From Ochotona curzoniae (Eukaryota; Chordata; Mammalia; Lagomorpha; Ochotonidae), in NCBI RefSeq assembly GCF_017591425.1, contig NW_024465751.1, positions 7,502,001 to 7,566,000 of the forward strand: 64,000 nucleotides of DNA, read 5' to 3'. Both the position numbers and the translations under genes were made by a program. Below, piece after piece: positions 22,250 through 34,394 of this stretch (position 1 is the first letter of the stretch; the number at the start of each line of letters is the position of its first letter). The notes under the pieces are model-generated. The model did not search any database and was not told the origin of the DNA. It saw only the letters and a list, made by a program, of their open reading frames with translations.

Positions 22250-24310
22250 CCTATCAACAATTAGAAATGCGTATAAGAGTTTAAGGAATTTGAGGAATAT
22301 TTCATATAGGAAATAGCAGCAATGAATAAAATGAAAGCTGATATGTTAGAAACTAAGAACACAATGGTGAAAAAAAAATAGCAGTGAAAAGCCTCCATAA
22401 GAGAATGAGCAAAGCAGGAGAAAAAAAATCACAGAATTGGAAGACATTTCCTTCAAAAATGGAGAAACAATCAAAAAGTTGGAAAGGGAACTAAATCAAA
22501 GTAAAAACAAAGCTATCTAAGAATTTTAAAACACGATTAAAAGGGCAAACATAAGAGTTATGGAAGTTCCAAAAGATACAGAAGGACAAGCCGAATTTAA
22601 AGATATGTTCAATGAAAGGAAAAACTAGCTGGTGTAGTCATGCTTGTATCAGATAATATTAAATGCTGACATGAAAAACATTAAAGGAGATGAAGAAGGA
22701 TACCACACAACAATTAAACGGTCCATACAGCAAGAAGAGATGGCCATAATTAACATACACACACCAAATGCCAGGCACCTAGCTATGTGAAACAAATATT
22801 AATAAATTTCAAGGAAAAAACAACTCCATTACAGTAATAGTTAGGGACACTAGTATCCCATTAACATCACTGCACATATCAATGAGACTGAAATTCAGTA
22901 AGGAAACAACAGGTCTCACCTAAACATTAGAACAAATGGACTTCAATTGGTATCTAAAAAATATTTCATCCTCAGACAGAGAATATAATTTTTTTTCATC
23001 AGTACATGGGACCTTTCCAGGATTGACCATATTATAGGCCACAAAACAAGCCTCAGAAAATTTTTAAAAATCAAAATTATACCATGCACCTTCTTAGACT
23101 ATCATGGAAGGAAGCTGGAGACCAGTAAATCAAAATACCCTAGAAGACATATAAATACATGAGACAGACTAATGTGCTAGGAAGTGAACAATGGGTTATA
23201 GAAGCCAATCTCACATTAATACCAAAGCCAGATAGAGACACCACACAGAGAAACAGCTATAGACTAATATCCCTAATGAACAGAGACTCAGAGATCCTCA
23301 ACAAAATGCTAACCAACAGGATCCAACAGTACGTCAGGCACATAATTCGCCTGGACCAGGTTGTATTTATCCATGACATGTACAGAAGGTTTAGCATTCA
23401 CAAATCAATAACAAATTGAAAAATAAAAACCATATGATCATCATAATAGATGCAGAGAAGGCATTTGACAAATTCCAATACCTATTAATCTAAAAACTTT
23501 AAGCAAGACGGGCATAAAAGGAACATTCTACAACACAATCAAAGCAATTTACAAAAACATGAGCATCATACTAAATGGAGAAAGATTGGAAGTTTTTCCA
23601 GTAAAACCTGGAACTAGACAGGATGTCCATTTTCACTGCTACTGTCCCACTTCTGGGAATATCTCCAAAGGAATTGAAATCTGCATGTGAGAAAGTGACC
23701 TGTACTCCTGTTGTTACAACAGCACAGTCTAAAGTAGAAAAGACCTGGAAACAGCACAGATGCCTGGCAATAGAGTAGTGGATAAAGAAACTGTGGTACA
23801 TCTGCTCCATGGAATACTATTCAGCCATTAAAAGGAACAAAATTCTACCATTTGCCACAAAATGATCCCAACTAGAGACCTTTATGCCCAGTGAAATAGG
23901 TTAATCCCCAAAGGATAAATATCATATGTTCTCTCTGATATAAGGCAAACTTTGTACAAAATACAAATATAGATAGATACATACATACGTACATAGATAA
24001 ACATGCACATATAGTGATCTAGAGAAACTGTATAACAAAGACTATCATATGGAGATGCGAAGACACAATACAGTATGCAACTCTATTTCCAAATCAAAGT
24101 TGAACTCCCAATGAAACTATTAAACATATCTTGAAAGCACGACTGGACTCCCTGCCACTCTTCACACGTACTATATCAAGATACACTAAATAGCAGAATA
24201 ATGGACTTGTGATTGCTTTTGAAGGACTTTATTATTATAACAAATTATGGAAACTAAATGAGGGAAATCCCAGAGTCTTTTCAACTGTATCATAAAATAG
24301 ATTAATTGAT
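22250..24310 (+). pseudogene. LINE-1, sense, internally deleted, decayed ORF1 and ORF2
   Basis: Around 22430-22600 the sequence resembles the end of ORF1 (a Glu/Lys-rich coiled part, then a 'RVMEVPKDTEG'-like stretch), broken by stops. An ORF2 reverse-transcriptase part follows: frame 23159-23419 holds 'PKPDRDTTQRNSYRLISL' and 'NKMLTNRIQQYV', and near 23440-23470 'IIDAEKAFDK' gives the motif-A aspartate. Near 23637, just inside motif B, it jumps to the 3' end. Stops and frameshifts make it non-functional. Confidence 0.8.
23966..24004. repeat. (ATAC/ATAG)n short microsatellite
   Basis: Mixed atag/atac tetranucleotide units inside the LINE-1 3' UTR. Confidence 0.8.
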
Positions 24311-24319
24311 TTTAAAAAG

Positions 24320-24830
24320 AGAACATGTAGAGTGGACACTTTATATGAGGAAATCATGCAGTGCTTCGTTTTTGTACTTATCTTGTTTAGCGTAATATTC
24401 TTCAAGTTCATCCTTATTTAATGAAAATTCCTCCTTTTTTAAGTTCAGTAACAGTCCATTGCTTGTATGAACTATAATTCTTTTTTCTTTCATGTGTTGA
24501 TTGATATTTGGATCACTTTCGTCTCTTGGCTTTTGTGGCTAATGCTGCAGGTAACAAGGGTATGCAAACAGGATGCATTGCCTCAAGATCCTACTTTGAA
24601 TTATTTTGGATATATACTCTAAAGCAGAATTGCTGAACAACATGCTAGTTCTATTTTAAAATTCGAAGGAAGCTTCATTCTGTATTTTCCTAGTGGCTGC
24701 ACCACTTTACATTCCAACCAACAGTACAGAAGAATTCCAATTAAATAGAAAGGAATTCCTTCACACCTTGGCATGTCAGTTTTGTGTTGTGCCAATCTTA
24801 GTATATGTACTGCCAAAGCAAGTACTAATT
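24320..24830 (-). mobile_element. Old LINE-1, antisense 3' part
   Basis: 'cttgtttagcgtaatattct', 'tcaagttcatccttatttaa', 'agcagaattgctgaacaaca' and 'gtggctgcaccactttacat' follow the antisense 3'-UTR order. It repeats landmarks already present at 21.5-21.8 kb, so it is a separate copy. Confidence 0.65.
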
Positions 24831-24964
24831 AAATAAAGTTCAATGCAATTTTCCAAACTTAATAGCAAATCCCATGGGAGAGCAGACTGAATCTCCCAGA
24901 TTTATTTTTTAAAAGCTGCATGTTCAAATAAGAAAAATTACTAAAAGGCATTCTTCAAATGGTG

Positions 24965-25100
24965 ATCCCAACTAGTACCATCAGTCTCCCCTGGGAATTT
25001 GCAGATTCTCAGGCCCTGTTCTAGCCCTTAATCAGAAAATCTGTGGGTGAGCCACCTGTGTTTTACAGCCTTCCAGTAAATACTGATACATGTTAAAGAT
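24965..25100 (-). mobile_element. MER5A-like hAT-Charlie MITE relic, antisense
   Basis: 'cccctgggaatttgcagatt', 'ctcaggccctgttctagccc', 'aatcagaaaatctgtgggtg' and 'cctgtgttttacagccttcc' match consecutive antisense blocks of MER5A from memory of the consensus. Confidence 0.6.
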
Positions 25101-25529
25101 CGGATATTCCTCATGTTACAACCTTATGCATGGAAAGAATAGCTCTTCAAGCTAAAGATAATAAACTCTGAAATATCAATAAGTTTATTCTTTGCTTGTT
25201 GCTTTTTCTTTGTTGATTACCTATGTTTGACACAGTGAATGTTGCCTTGCTGAAGAATCACTGGCTTCAAGATTAAAACAGGCTTCTGCCAGAGTTAGTG
25301 ATATAAATTGTCATGTTACAGGCTTCTTAGTTGTTCTGTCATCTATAATGCAGATGGAAGATATTTACTTCACATGGCATTATCACAACTCTAGTGCTCG
25401 AGTAAGGCATCATCAAATATCCAAGACACTGTAGAAAATCAAGTATTGTATGCCTTTATATTACTTTGATTGTGTTGCAGAATGTTCCTTCTATGTCTGA
25501 CTTGTTTACTGTTTTTTGGTGGTTGTGTA
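25101..25529. other. Unique intergenic sequence
   Basis: No gene or repeat landmark is recognised. Confidence 0.4.
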
Positions 25530-26260
25530 GGCTAGTACATCCACTAAGGAAATCAGTATGAAGAATGCTGGGACAACTGAAAATTGATCTACTATATAAT
25601 CCAGCTCTCCCACTTCTGGGAATATATCCAAAAGAATAAAAATTTGCATGTGAGAAAGTGACCTGTGCTCCTATAGTTACAACAGCACAATCTACAATAG
25701 TAAACATGGAAACAGCACAGATACCTGGCAAAAGAGGAGTGGATACAGAAACTATAGTATATCAACTCAGTGGAACACTACTCATCCATTAAAAGGAATT
25801 AAATTTTATCATTTGCAACAAAATAGTCCCAACTAGAGACAATTAGGCACCATGAAATAAGCCAATCCCCAAAGCACAAACATGATATGTTCATTCTGAT
25901 GTAAGGCAACCTCCATGAAAAATAGAAGATGCATGTAGATTTATTCATCTGAAGTAATGCATTATGGAGACTAGCATATCAGAAGTGAAGATTCATTATA
26001 GCATGTGTTTCTACTCCTGAATGAAGAAGGACTCCAAACTGTAGTTAAATACACTTGGAAAAAGAATGCTGCTCTCTCTGCCATTGTCTATACCTACAAT
26101 ATCAGGATATCCTTACGTAACAGAATGATGGACATGTGACTGTTGTTGAAGGATTATACTATATTAATAAGATAGAGGAAATCAGTGGGAGGGATTGGGA
26201 ATGGTGGAGGAGGAACTCTCTGAGTTTATGGACTTTTTTGTTTCATTAAAAAAAAAATGT
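25530..26260 (+). mobile_element. LINE-1, sense, 5'-truncated 3' end
   Basis: Carries 'agctctcccacttctgggaa', 'gtgacctgtgctcctatagt', 'acaacagcacaatctacaat' and 'caactagagacaattaggca', ending in a G-rich stretch and an A run (26248-26258). It belongs to the same family as the 22.3-24.3-kb copy, which shows the same landmarks from 23640 on. Confidence 0.8.
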
Positions 26261-26659
26261 AAAATCCTGGACAGGAACTAGACACTCTGATATGCAATGG
26301 GGGAAACCCAACTGCTATCTCAACAATCTGTGTCAAAAATTTACTTTAGAGACTTTTGAAATGACTGTGTTTCCTAATCTTCATTTCATCTGAAATCATC
26401 ATGAATATGACATGGCTGGAGCTGATTAAAATATTGTTTCTTCAGAACCCAAATATTTCCTTAAAACCTTATATGGAAAAACCTGCTTTGTGTTTTCTGA
26501 GAATGACACTATAGCTTGATTAAATCATTAATCAGATTTTCTTCCAGGAAAGAAATATCTATTCTGATAGTACTAATACTTAGTATAGCAATTACTTGGA
26601 GTTGCTATATATAACATGTATGTGTAAATATGGGATGATGATTTTTAAATGGAAAGAGT
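26261..26659. other. Unique intergenic sequence
   Basis: No gene or repeat landmark is recognised. Confidence 0.4.
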
Positions 26660-26910
26660 TTGTTGGGCTTTTGGCATAGCAGTTACAGTGCTGCTTGGGA
26701 CGCATGCATTCCCTATGAGAATGCTTGGGTTTATAACCCAGTTTCATTTACAATTTCAGTTTCCTTGTAGTGTGTTCCCTGGGAGACAGCAGGTAATGGT
26801 TCAAGAGGCTGGCTGTTAAAGTACTGGATGTCATGGGCACCCAGTTCATGGGGCATCTGTATGTCCTTATCTATATCTGTACTCTTAAATATAATAAATT
26901 GAATGAAACA
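26660..26910 (+). mobile_element. Old C-SINE
   Basis: Head-like 'cttttggcatagcagttaca', then 'gcttgggtttataacccagt', 'gggagacagcaggtaatggt' and a decayed tail 'aaatataataaattgaatga'. Belongs to the older C-SINE type. Confidence 0.65.
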
Positions 26911-28892
26911 AACAGGTGGAAAGGAAAGGATTTGGAATTAGAGTTAAAAGATTTCGGCTTAGATCCCTCCTTCTCTCCCACTTTTTCTTTCCCCTGCCCC
27001 TCCTTATTTCCAAATTTCTCCTCCCTCTCTCTCTTTATATTCTTAATATGTGGATTTGGTTAACTGAAAATTACTATCCTTAGCCTCATTTCATTGTTTT
27101 TCTATAAAATATAATTGGCAAACCCTAATTGGCCAGTGTCTCAAAGACTTTTTTGAGGATTCAATGAGACCAATGTTCGATCATCTTGCAAACCTGCAAA
27201 TCCAAGTTGAGAAAAAATAGTGTTTAATTTCTATATTTTGTTTCAGAAGGCTCTAGAGTGACGATGTATAAGGAAAGACTTTGTCTCTTTGATTGCCATG
27301 TGTGACATCATTTTTATTATGCAAATATGTATTGAGAAGCAACTGTAGACCATTGATTCTGCCGCACCCTTGCACTTGAATTGTGAATATGAAATGTATG
27401 ATGAGCAAACCGTGAAAGAATGTTTGAAATGTGAATTGACAAATTTGAAATGCAGAACAGAGGACTGATTAAGTCAAGGCCACACAACTAGTTGCAAGGA
27501 AGAGATGCTTTCTTGAGTTAGTGTAACCATAAATAAAACCAGACAATGAAGGCACATACAGAGAAATGTCTTCTTAGCTATTTAAAGCTAGAAGTTTTGA
27601 TGTTTCAGCAACAGACTTCATGAAGAATAAGGATCTTGTTGCCTCTTATAACCTCAGCAACTTTATGTGTGGTAAAATTAGGGATTTCTTAACCTTTCCT
27701 CTAAACTGGAAAATTTATGCAGACAAGAGAGCAGTTTAGATTCTTCTGTCATTTTCAGATCACCTGCCTGTCACCAAATGTAACAAAATGTAGAATGACT
27801 TGGAGAACAGGGTGATCAAATGCCTGTGAAAATTTGTGGTATTAATTTATTAATTTGATTCAGTCAGTGTGTACCATTCTCTCAAGGGTAAGGGCAGGGA
27901 CATCTAGATGTTTAAGGTAAAACATCAGGAGACTTCTGGTCCCATATGTAATTGTCATCCTCATGTCCTCAAGGTGGCAGGATCCTGCTGTGATTTCAAA
28001 ATTACAGCTTAGACTCTGGTCATAAGCTGCATAACAACAGGGTGCTGAACAATCTTCCTGTTGTCTCTCTTTCCTGATTCTTTGGACAGCTCGTGGTAGG
28101 ATGAGATTGGGGAAGATTCTCACTTGAAGTCAAATCAGCATAGGTCTTGACCCTCAAAGCTTCATGGAGCCTGTCCCGAATTTTCATTCTCAATCTTTCC
28201 TACAACTTATCCTTCTAATCCCAGCTGCTTGTATGTTTCTAAGCTCTCCGCATGCTCATACTCCAAGTTTGTTACCACACCACTGTTACAACTTTCGTAT
28301 GTAAAGGCCACAAGACTACTGCCATTGACGTTCTTCCTTTTGCTCATCATCAGTTAATGGATTTCTAGATAAATCCTCTCATCCAAGACATAATTGATCT
28401 TGACAGCTAAAGGAGCCAAGCTGGAATTTGTGGAATTCTTGTGGGATATAGGGAAAGGAACTGAAGCAATAGATTCTATCACTTAATCTCGTTCGATAGA
28501 TTGTTACCACTAAGCAGAGTTCCATGGCATCACTGCTATCGGGTCACCATTTTCTCAACTTTTGGTTTATATTCAGCCTTTTCTCACTAGCCAGAGAAGC
28601 TTGTTTTCATTTGGTTTAAGACAATCCCCCAAACGATAACTTTTTTTCTAGTTTCTGGATCCTGAAATGGAATTTTGCTCTTTATGCATCAAATTTCTTA
28701 CTCTGGAAATTTTACCTGGTGACTACAAATTCTATTAAAGCAGTCTTCACCTCAAAAGATAAATGTGCCAGTTCGTGCTATTTTATTAGTGAGGGATAAT
28801 GAAGACAGGATAAAGCTGACAATTCTTTTGAATAATTCTTTCACATTTTAGAGTACAAAGTAAGGTGCATCTCTGCAAAGATTGGCATCATT
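26911..28892. other. Mostly unique sequence with a MIR-like scrap
   Basis: A MIR-like antisense block lies at about 27455-27510 ('ggactgattaagtcaaggcc', then 'acacaactagttgcaagg'). The rest, including the 87-codon minus-strand frame at 27860-28123, has no recognised identity. Confidence 0.4.
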
Positions 28893-29217
28893 GGGCCTGA
28901 TGCAGTAGCTCACTGACTAAATCCTAGCTTGAACACCCTGGGATCCTTTATCGGCTCAGCTTTGGTCCCAGCTGCTCCACTTCCTTTGCAGCTCCCTGCC
29001 TGTGGCCTGGGAAAGCAGTAGAGGATGGCCCAGAGCCTTAGGACCCTGCATCCATGTGGGAGTCCAGAAAGAATCTCCTAACACCTGACTTCGTATTGAA
29101 TCAGCTCTGGCTGTTGTGACTGAATGGGGAGGGAACTAGCGAATAGAAGATCTTTCTCTCTTTCTTTCTCTCTGCGAATCAACCTTTTGAATAAATATAA
29201 ATAAATCTCTAAAAAAA
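28893..29217 (+). mobile_element. C-SINE, full length
   Basis: Head 'gggcctgatgcagtagctca', core 'gcctgtggcctgggaaagca', downstream box near 29125 and tail 'ataaatataaataaatctct' are all present. Moderately diverged. Confidence 0.88.
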
Positions 29218-29807
29218 TAGGGATTATTTTCTGTTCATTCTCTTATGACTACTACTTATGTTAGTGCCTTTATCATGCAAAGTTCTGACAGATATCTAGC
29301 AAAAGAATGAGCAGCTCATGATTCAGCAGGAAAAGACAGACAGAGAATGATCATTGGCTGAGAAGTCAGAAAGGAAAAGTGAACCCAGAGATGACTGAGA
29401 AGCTGTGATGGGGGAGGCAGATAAAATGCTTCTGGGTAGAAATCAATGTCTTGTACCTTGTGTGGCCATGGCAAGTAATATTAAGAGAAAATGGTTTCCT
29501 CCCTGGACCAGAGCACTTTCTGTTCAAGCCAAAGATGTAGCTTTGTTTCAGTCACTACTGCAGGCATGGAACTTTGAATTAGGATAAATGATACAGATCA
29601 GCAAGGGAAAGAATAGATAAAGAAGAGAAGGTGTGTTGCATTCTGGGAAGCTTTCATGTCCTTTATCTCCAGAATGATTATAGTTCCTTAGGCCCAAACC
29701 AAAAAAAAAACAATGTTGAGATTCTTATAGTGGTAATGGAAATGATTAAAAAAAAAAAAAAAAAACCAAGAAAGGCATCTTAGCTAGAAATTCTGGGTAG
29801 TTTCATA
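29218..29807. other. Unique sequence with A homopolymers
   Basis: A runs at about 29701-29710 and 29749-29765. The 60-codon frame at 29405-29587 has no recognised motif. Confidence 0.4.
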
Positions 29808-29894
29808 ATTACTCATTATTACTCAATATTATTACTCAATATTATTACTCAATATTACTCATATTTAAAAGAAAATGTTTAAAAGAAAATGTTT
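29808..29894. repeat. 13-bp tandem repeat next to a 14-bp duplication
   Basis: Three perfect units attactcaatatt (29818-29856) are flanked by partial copies. They are followed by a perfect direct duplication of aaaagaaaatgttt (29867-29880 and 29881-29894). Confidence 0.92.
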
Positions 29895-30254
29895 CCATGT
29901 TGATGAAGTATGGATTATTGAGCATTTTATGAATTTTTTCCACAGGTTTCCTGCAGTCTTTTTTTGACATAATTTTTAATTCAAGAGAACCAATGCCTTA
30001 TGACAAAACTCCAAGAAGTGATACCATCATCCCACAACCTTTCCTGTAGAAGAGGGTGAGGAAAACAAGGCAAGTTTATGAAAACTAAGTAATAGTTTAA
30101 ACTTTAATGAGAAGCAGTTCAGATTACAAGGACCAAAATAACTAAGTTACTCAAAGAAAATAACTCAGAAGCAAGAAGAATGTACGTCTTCATTCCTTCA
30201 GCATTTTCTCGCTAGTGTAGATTTACACAGGACATTGCATTCTATGAAAAGGAA

Positions 30255-30590
30255 TGGATATTGGAGCTAGATGTATCTGGGTTTCAACTAATGGCTGTAT
30301 TGTTTATTAGCCATATAAGCTTAGATAAGTTTTTATGTAACTGGGGATATAATTTATTCACTATGGTTAATGACTAATTTCATAATTAATATTCTCAAAA
30401 CCTTGACTTACATACTTCATTGCTTATATTTGGTCCTATTGACATAATGACTCAATCTGTGGATCAAGAAAAAGATATTCCCCTTGGTTTTTTTCAGTGG
30501 AGTAGTCTAAGAGTCAAAATTGTTGGATGACTTGCTTGAGGTGATACAGATAATTTTTTCCAAGCCAGGCCTTCCAACTCAAATATAACA
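30255..30590. mobile_element. MIR-like relics (two)
   Basis: Around 30255-30350 'ggagctagatgtatctgggt' and 'tcaactaatggctgtattg' resemble a sense MIR. Around 30490-30590 'gacttgcttgaggtgataca' resembles an antisense MIR. Both are old; the 140 bp between them are unassigned. Confidence 0.45.
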
Positions 30591-31084
30591 TTGTATATTT
30601 GAGAGTTAACGTCCAGGCCTTCGGAGCGACTTCTGTTCTAACAGAATAAAGCATAGAATCAAAACAGCAAGAGATGGTAGAATGCCACACCTAGAATATC
30701 TTCTTTCCAGATATAAACATAGAACTCTATTTACCCACTTGTAGGAATTCTAGAGAATACTAATGAAGCTTCAATATGTACAATGACAATGTGTTAACTG
30801 ATGCAAGCCAACAGGAAGAACTGTCTGGAATGTGTCCCTATTTCAAGTATACATAGGCTTTCTTATTTGAATAAGATTAAGGGTTCCATTCCAAACCCTA
30901 TAGGAGAAAATTGTATTACACGTAAGAAAGAAATCTATTTTCTTTGCGACCATGTAAACATTTCAAAATTTGGAAAAAAAAATGTTTGTTGCAGGTGCTA
31001 AGCTTCACTGTTTCTGACTTTGGGTCTAATGATAGTTCTCACAAGCAGAGCCTATGAACAACCATACCCTTGCTCCTGAGGCTC

Positions 31085-31215
31085 ATTCAATCTCACAATA
31101 ACACTATGATGTCCAAATATTCACATACGTTTTCAAGGCTGAGCAGCTTGTACTATTAGTAAGTTAAAGAACTAGGCAAAATTATTCAGGTAACCAAAAT
31201 AGGAACCCAATTGTG
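31085..31215 (-). mobile_element. MIR/L2-like relic
   Basis: 'ctcacaataacactatgatg', 'aaggctgagcagcttgtact' and 'ataggaacccaattgtgg' track antisense MIR blocks. Confidence 0.45.
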
Positions 31216-31337
31216 GTTATTTGAAAAAAAAACACACTGCCCTCCAAAAATGTGACTTAGGCAAATAATACTTTATGTTATTTTCTGATACTCAACAGAG
31301 TTCTAAATGCTTTAAAAAAAAAATAGTCATTTACTCA

Positions 31338-31680
31338 GGGTTCGATGCAATAGTCTAGAGGCTACAGTCCCCACCTTGCTTGAGCCAGGATCCCATAAGG
31401 GTGCCGGTTCATATTCTGGTAGTCCCACTTCCCATTCAGCTCCCTGCTTGTGGCCTGGGAAAGCAGTCAAACAAAGCCTTGGGAACCTGCACCCTTGGGA
31501 CCCTGCAACCGCCTGGGAGACCCAGAAAATCTCCTGGCTCCTGGTTTTGGATCAGCACAGCTGTGGCCATTGCAGACACTTGGGGAGTGAATCAGCTGGC
31601 AGATTTCCTCTCTGTCTCTCCTCCTCTCTGTTTGTCTGACTTTCCAATAAAAATAAATAAGATGTTTTATAAGTAAGTAA
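31338..31680 (+). mobile_element. C-SINE, full length, with target-site duplication
   Basis: Head 'gggttcgatgcaatagtcta', B-box-like ggttcatattc, full core and tail 'ccaataaaaataaataag' are present. A small internal duplication repeats the 'gggaacctgcacccttggga' segment (31490-31510). Flanks carry a degenerate duplication, atagtcatttactca (31323-31337) and atattcattcaccag (31681-31695). Confidence 0.88.
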
Positions 31681-32896
31681 ATATTCATTCACCAGATACT
31701 CATGCTACTCAGGCTATAAGGGAGCAGTTATTAATGACTTTTCTTTCAAAGTTAAAGAAGCAGTCCTTCCAACTGAGTCTCATTTTCTTAAAGTGATTTC
31801 TAAAAAATCCCCACAATTCTGGTAGTCCCCATTCCAATCACCAGAAATATTTCTGACTGCCGGGGTCTCTGGCCCATTTTGAAGACTGTGCAAATGCTCT
31901 TAAATGTCCTCCATACAATCCAAGCCAAAACAGAGCAGAGAAAGCTCATCAAGTTAAATTTTCCTTGGAAAAGTTATGGCAAGCAGAAAGATGACACCAG
32001 CTGCCATCTTGTGCAATTTGCTATTTTAACATATATTCGTTCTAAAAGGGTGTCTGGAAATATAATGAAGTGAAAGGATCCAAAAACTTTATCAAAAGTG
32101 CTCAGATTCATAGCTCTAACCCACAAAAGAAACAAAGAAATAGGAAGAGAGGGAGAGAGGGGAGGCAGAAAGCTGAGCAAAAAGAGGGGCAGAAGGAAAG
32201 AAAATAAGCAAAAAGCAAAATAAGCGAAATACTGCGGAAAACTTAGACTGGAACTGTGTAATCACTGGCAAATCACTTGTAAAAGTCTCCATTTATTAGA
32301 AAAAAAAAAAGCAATCTCTACTAGTGAATGAATGTATGTGACAATCCATTCCTATGCCTGGAGCAAAACAGGTACTAACAGAATCCTGTCATTCTCTCTC
32401 CTGCAGGTCTCCTCCAGGGGTACACCAGGTCCAAACAATGGCTGCCTTTGCTCTAATAAGGTGAGGCTTCAGAGAATATAGTAACCAGGCAAATGGAAAA
32501 CCTTGCTTTGAGCCATGATAACAAATATCTCTTTGGTGGCCATCCTCAAGACTACATGGAACTACATGGTTTCTAGAACTATAAAGCACTGTTCTTCAGT
32601 GAAAACACCTGGCCAACGCATCCAAACTGTTTCCGTTCTCTTGAAACAAGAGTTAAAGGGGCTAAAACAAACACAACCTGGATTTTACAACAATTTTCAG
32701 CACATAAAATTAAATGCAAGTACTTCTGCACAGTTTGCTCATTGACATTGCTCAATGGCCTACAGTGCCAGCACTGGAGTCTGGAGAGTGTGTTCCTCTT
32801 GCCAGCTGTAGGTTGTGAGCTGTCTCCAAAGTCGGGACACCCTAGCAGCTTTGTAGTTTCTGATCTCAGCATTCCTGCCTTGTTTGTGGGATTAAG
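31681..32896. other. Mostly unique sequence
   Basis: A purine-rich part lies at about 32120-32220 and a MIR-like scrap near 32255-32300. The frames here have no recognised family; the minus-strand frame 32579-32989 runs into the neighbouring SINE. Confidence 0.4.
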
Positions 32897-32907
32897 ATTA
32901 TTCTCTT

Positions 32908-33220
32908 TGGGCCCAGTGGCGTCCTCTCCTTGAATTCGCCAGGATCCCACATGGGCGCCGGTTCTAATCCCAGGAGCTCCACTTCCCATCCAGCTCCCTG
33001 CTTGTGGCCTGAGAAAGCAGTCGAGGATGGCCCAAAGCTTTGGGACCCTGCACCCGTGTGGGAGACCCGGAAGAAGTTCCTGGATCCTGGCTTAGGATCG
33101 GCACAGCATCAGCCGTTGCACTCACTTGGGGAGTGAATCATCAGACGGAAGATCTTCCTCTCTGTCTCTTCTCCTCTCTGTATATCTGACTTTCCAATAA
33201 ATAAATAAATCTTAAAAAAA
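32908..33220 (+). mobile_element. Young C-SINE with perfect 11-bp target-site duplication
   Basis: Carries a perfect B box ggttctaatcc (32960-32970), the full core and the tail 'ccaataaataaataaatc'. It is flanked by attattctctt at 32897-32907 and again at 33221-33231. The head between 32910 and 32940 is shortened, so the A box looks lost. Low divergence points to a recent insertion. Confidence 0.93.
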
Positions 33221-33386
33221 ATTATTCTCTTCATGGAGAGTTAAGTACGCTAACATACTCAAAATGTCAACCAAACTGCCTCTGCACAAATGACTCTGTA
33301 TGTGTCAATTACTGGTTTAGTAGACATTATCATTTATTATCATTGCTGGGTCCTGTTCCGTATTGATCTTGAAAATACCTTAAGAT

Positions 33387-33692
33387 TGGGCTTGGTGCAA
33401 TAGTTCAGTAGCTAAATCTTGCCTTGCCTGTGCCGAGATCCCATATGGGTGCCAGTTCCTGCCCTGGTTGCTCCAGTTCCCATCCAGCACCCTGCCTGTG
33501 GCCTGGGAAAGCGGTAGGGATGGCCCAAAGCTTTGGGATATACCTGCTTGAGAGACCCTTAAGAAGTTCCTGGCATTGGCCATTGTGGTCACCTGGGGAG
33601 TGAGTCAATGGATGAAAGATGTTTCTCTCTTTCTCTCTTTTTTTTTTATAAATCTGTGTTTCTAATTAAAATAAGCAAGCCTTTAAAAAAAA
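33387..33692 (+). mobile_element. C-SINE with internal deletion
   Basis: Head 'gggcttggtgcaatagttca' through core is intact to 'taagaagttcctggc'. It then jumps to 'attggccattgtggtcacc', skipping roughly 25 bp of the usual core. The tail is 'ttaaaataagcaagc' then A8. Confidence 0.87.
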
Positions 33693-34382
33693 TCCCAGAG
33701 GACCAGGTACATGGATAATGTGCTTAAAATCCTGTGTTTATGCGATTGTTTGTACTTTCTAATGTAGAGGACTTCTGAGTGAGAACTTTTCAATATTTAG
33801 AAAGTCACAGAAAAGAAAAATTTCTGATGTAAATTTAAATTTAAGAGATCATTCTCACTAACATTGAGAAGGGAGTTATCCATCTTCATTATATTGGTAG
33901 ATGATTGAAAAGGAGATCCCGAAAGCCAAAAGAACTGAACTGCCAATCTCCAAACTACTTAGGTAAATCACAAAATCTAGAAACAAGAATGCATTAACCA
34001 CAAACACACGGATGATGCAGAATAGAGCAGTGAGCACATCCGGGCACTCATTTCAAGAGCTGTGTATGTGACACAAACATTCTGGACTTTGAAGAGTTTA
34101 TTATTCTGTTCATGAATTATAATAAATTTCCTTGGGTAGTTAAAATGTCTCAAAAACTAGAGAGTGAAATGTCAAAGCAGATAACTTAATGGAGACATAG
34201 CCTTCAGTATAATACATGTCACAACAATAATGAAGATTTAAGAATACACTAACTTTCTCTTTCCTTGGTCAACAGATGGGATGACAGAAACTTCTTGCTA
34301 GTGTATTCCTAATAAAGTGTGGCTTTGAGACAGAGGTATAAACCAGGGAAGATGGAGAAGCTAAACTGCTACAGAAACTATG
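33693..34382. other. Unique intergenic sequence
   Basis: No gene or repeat landmark is recognised. Confidence 0.4.
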
Positions 34383-34394
34383 CTTCAGGTAATT

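Noticed and set aside
23159..23419. 86-codon frame with reverse-transcriptase-like sequence as a gene
   Set aside because: It is a fragment of a decayed LINE-1 ORF2 with stops on both sides.
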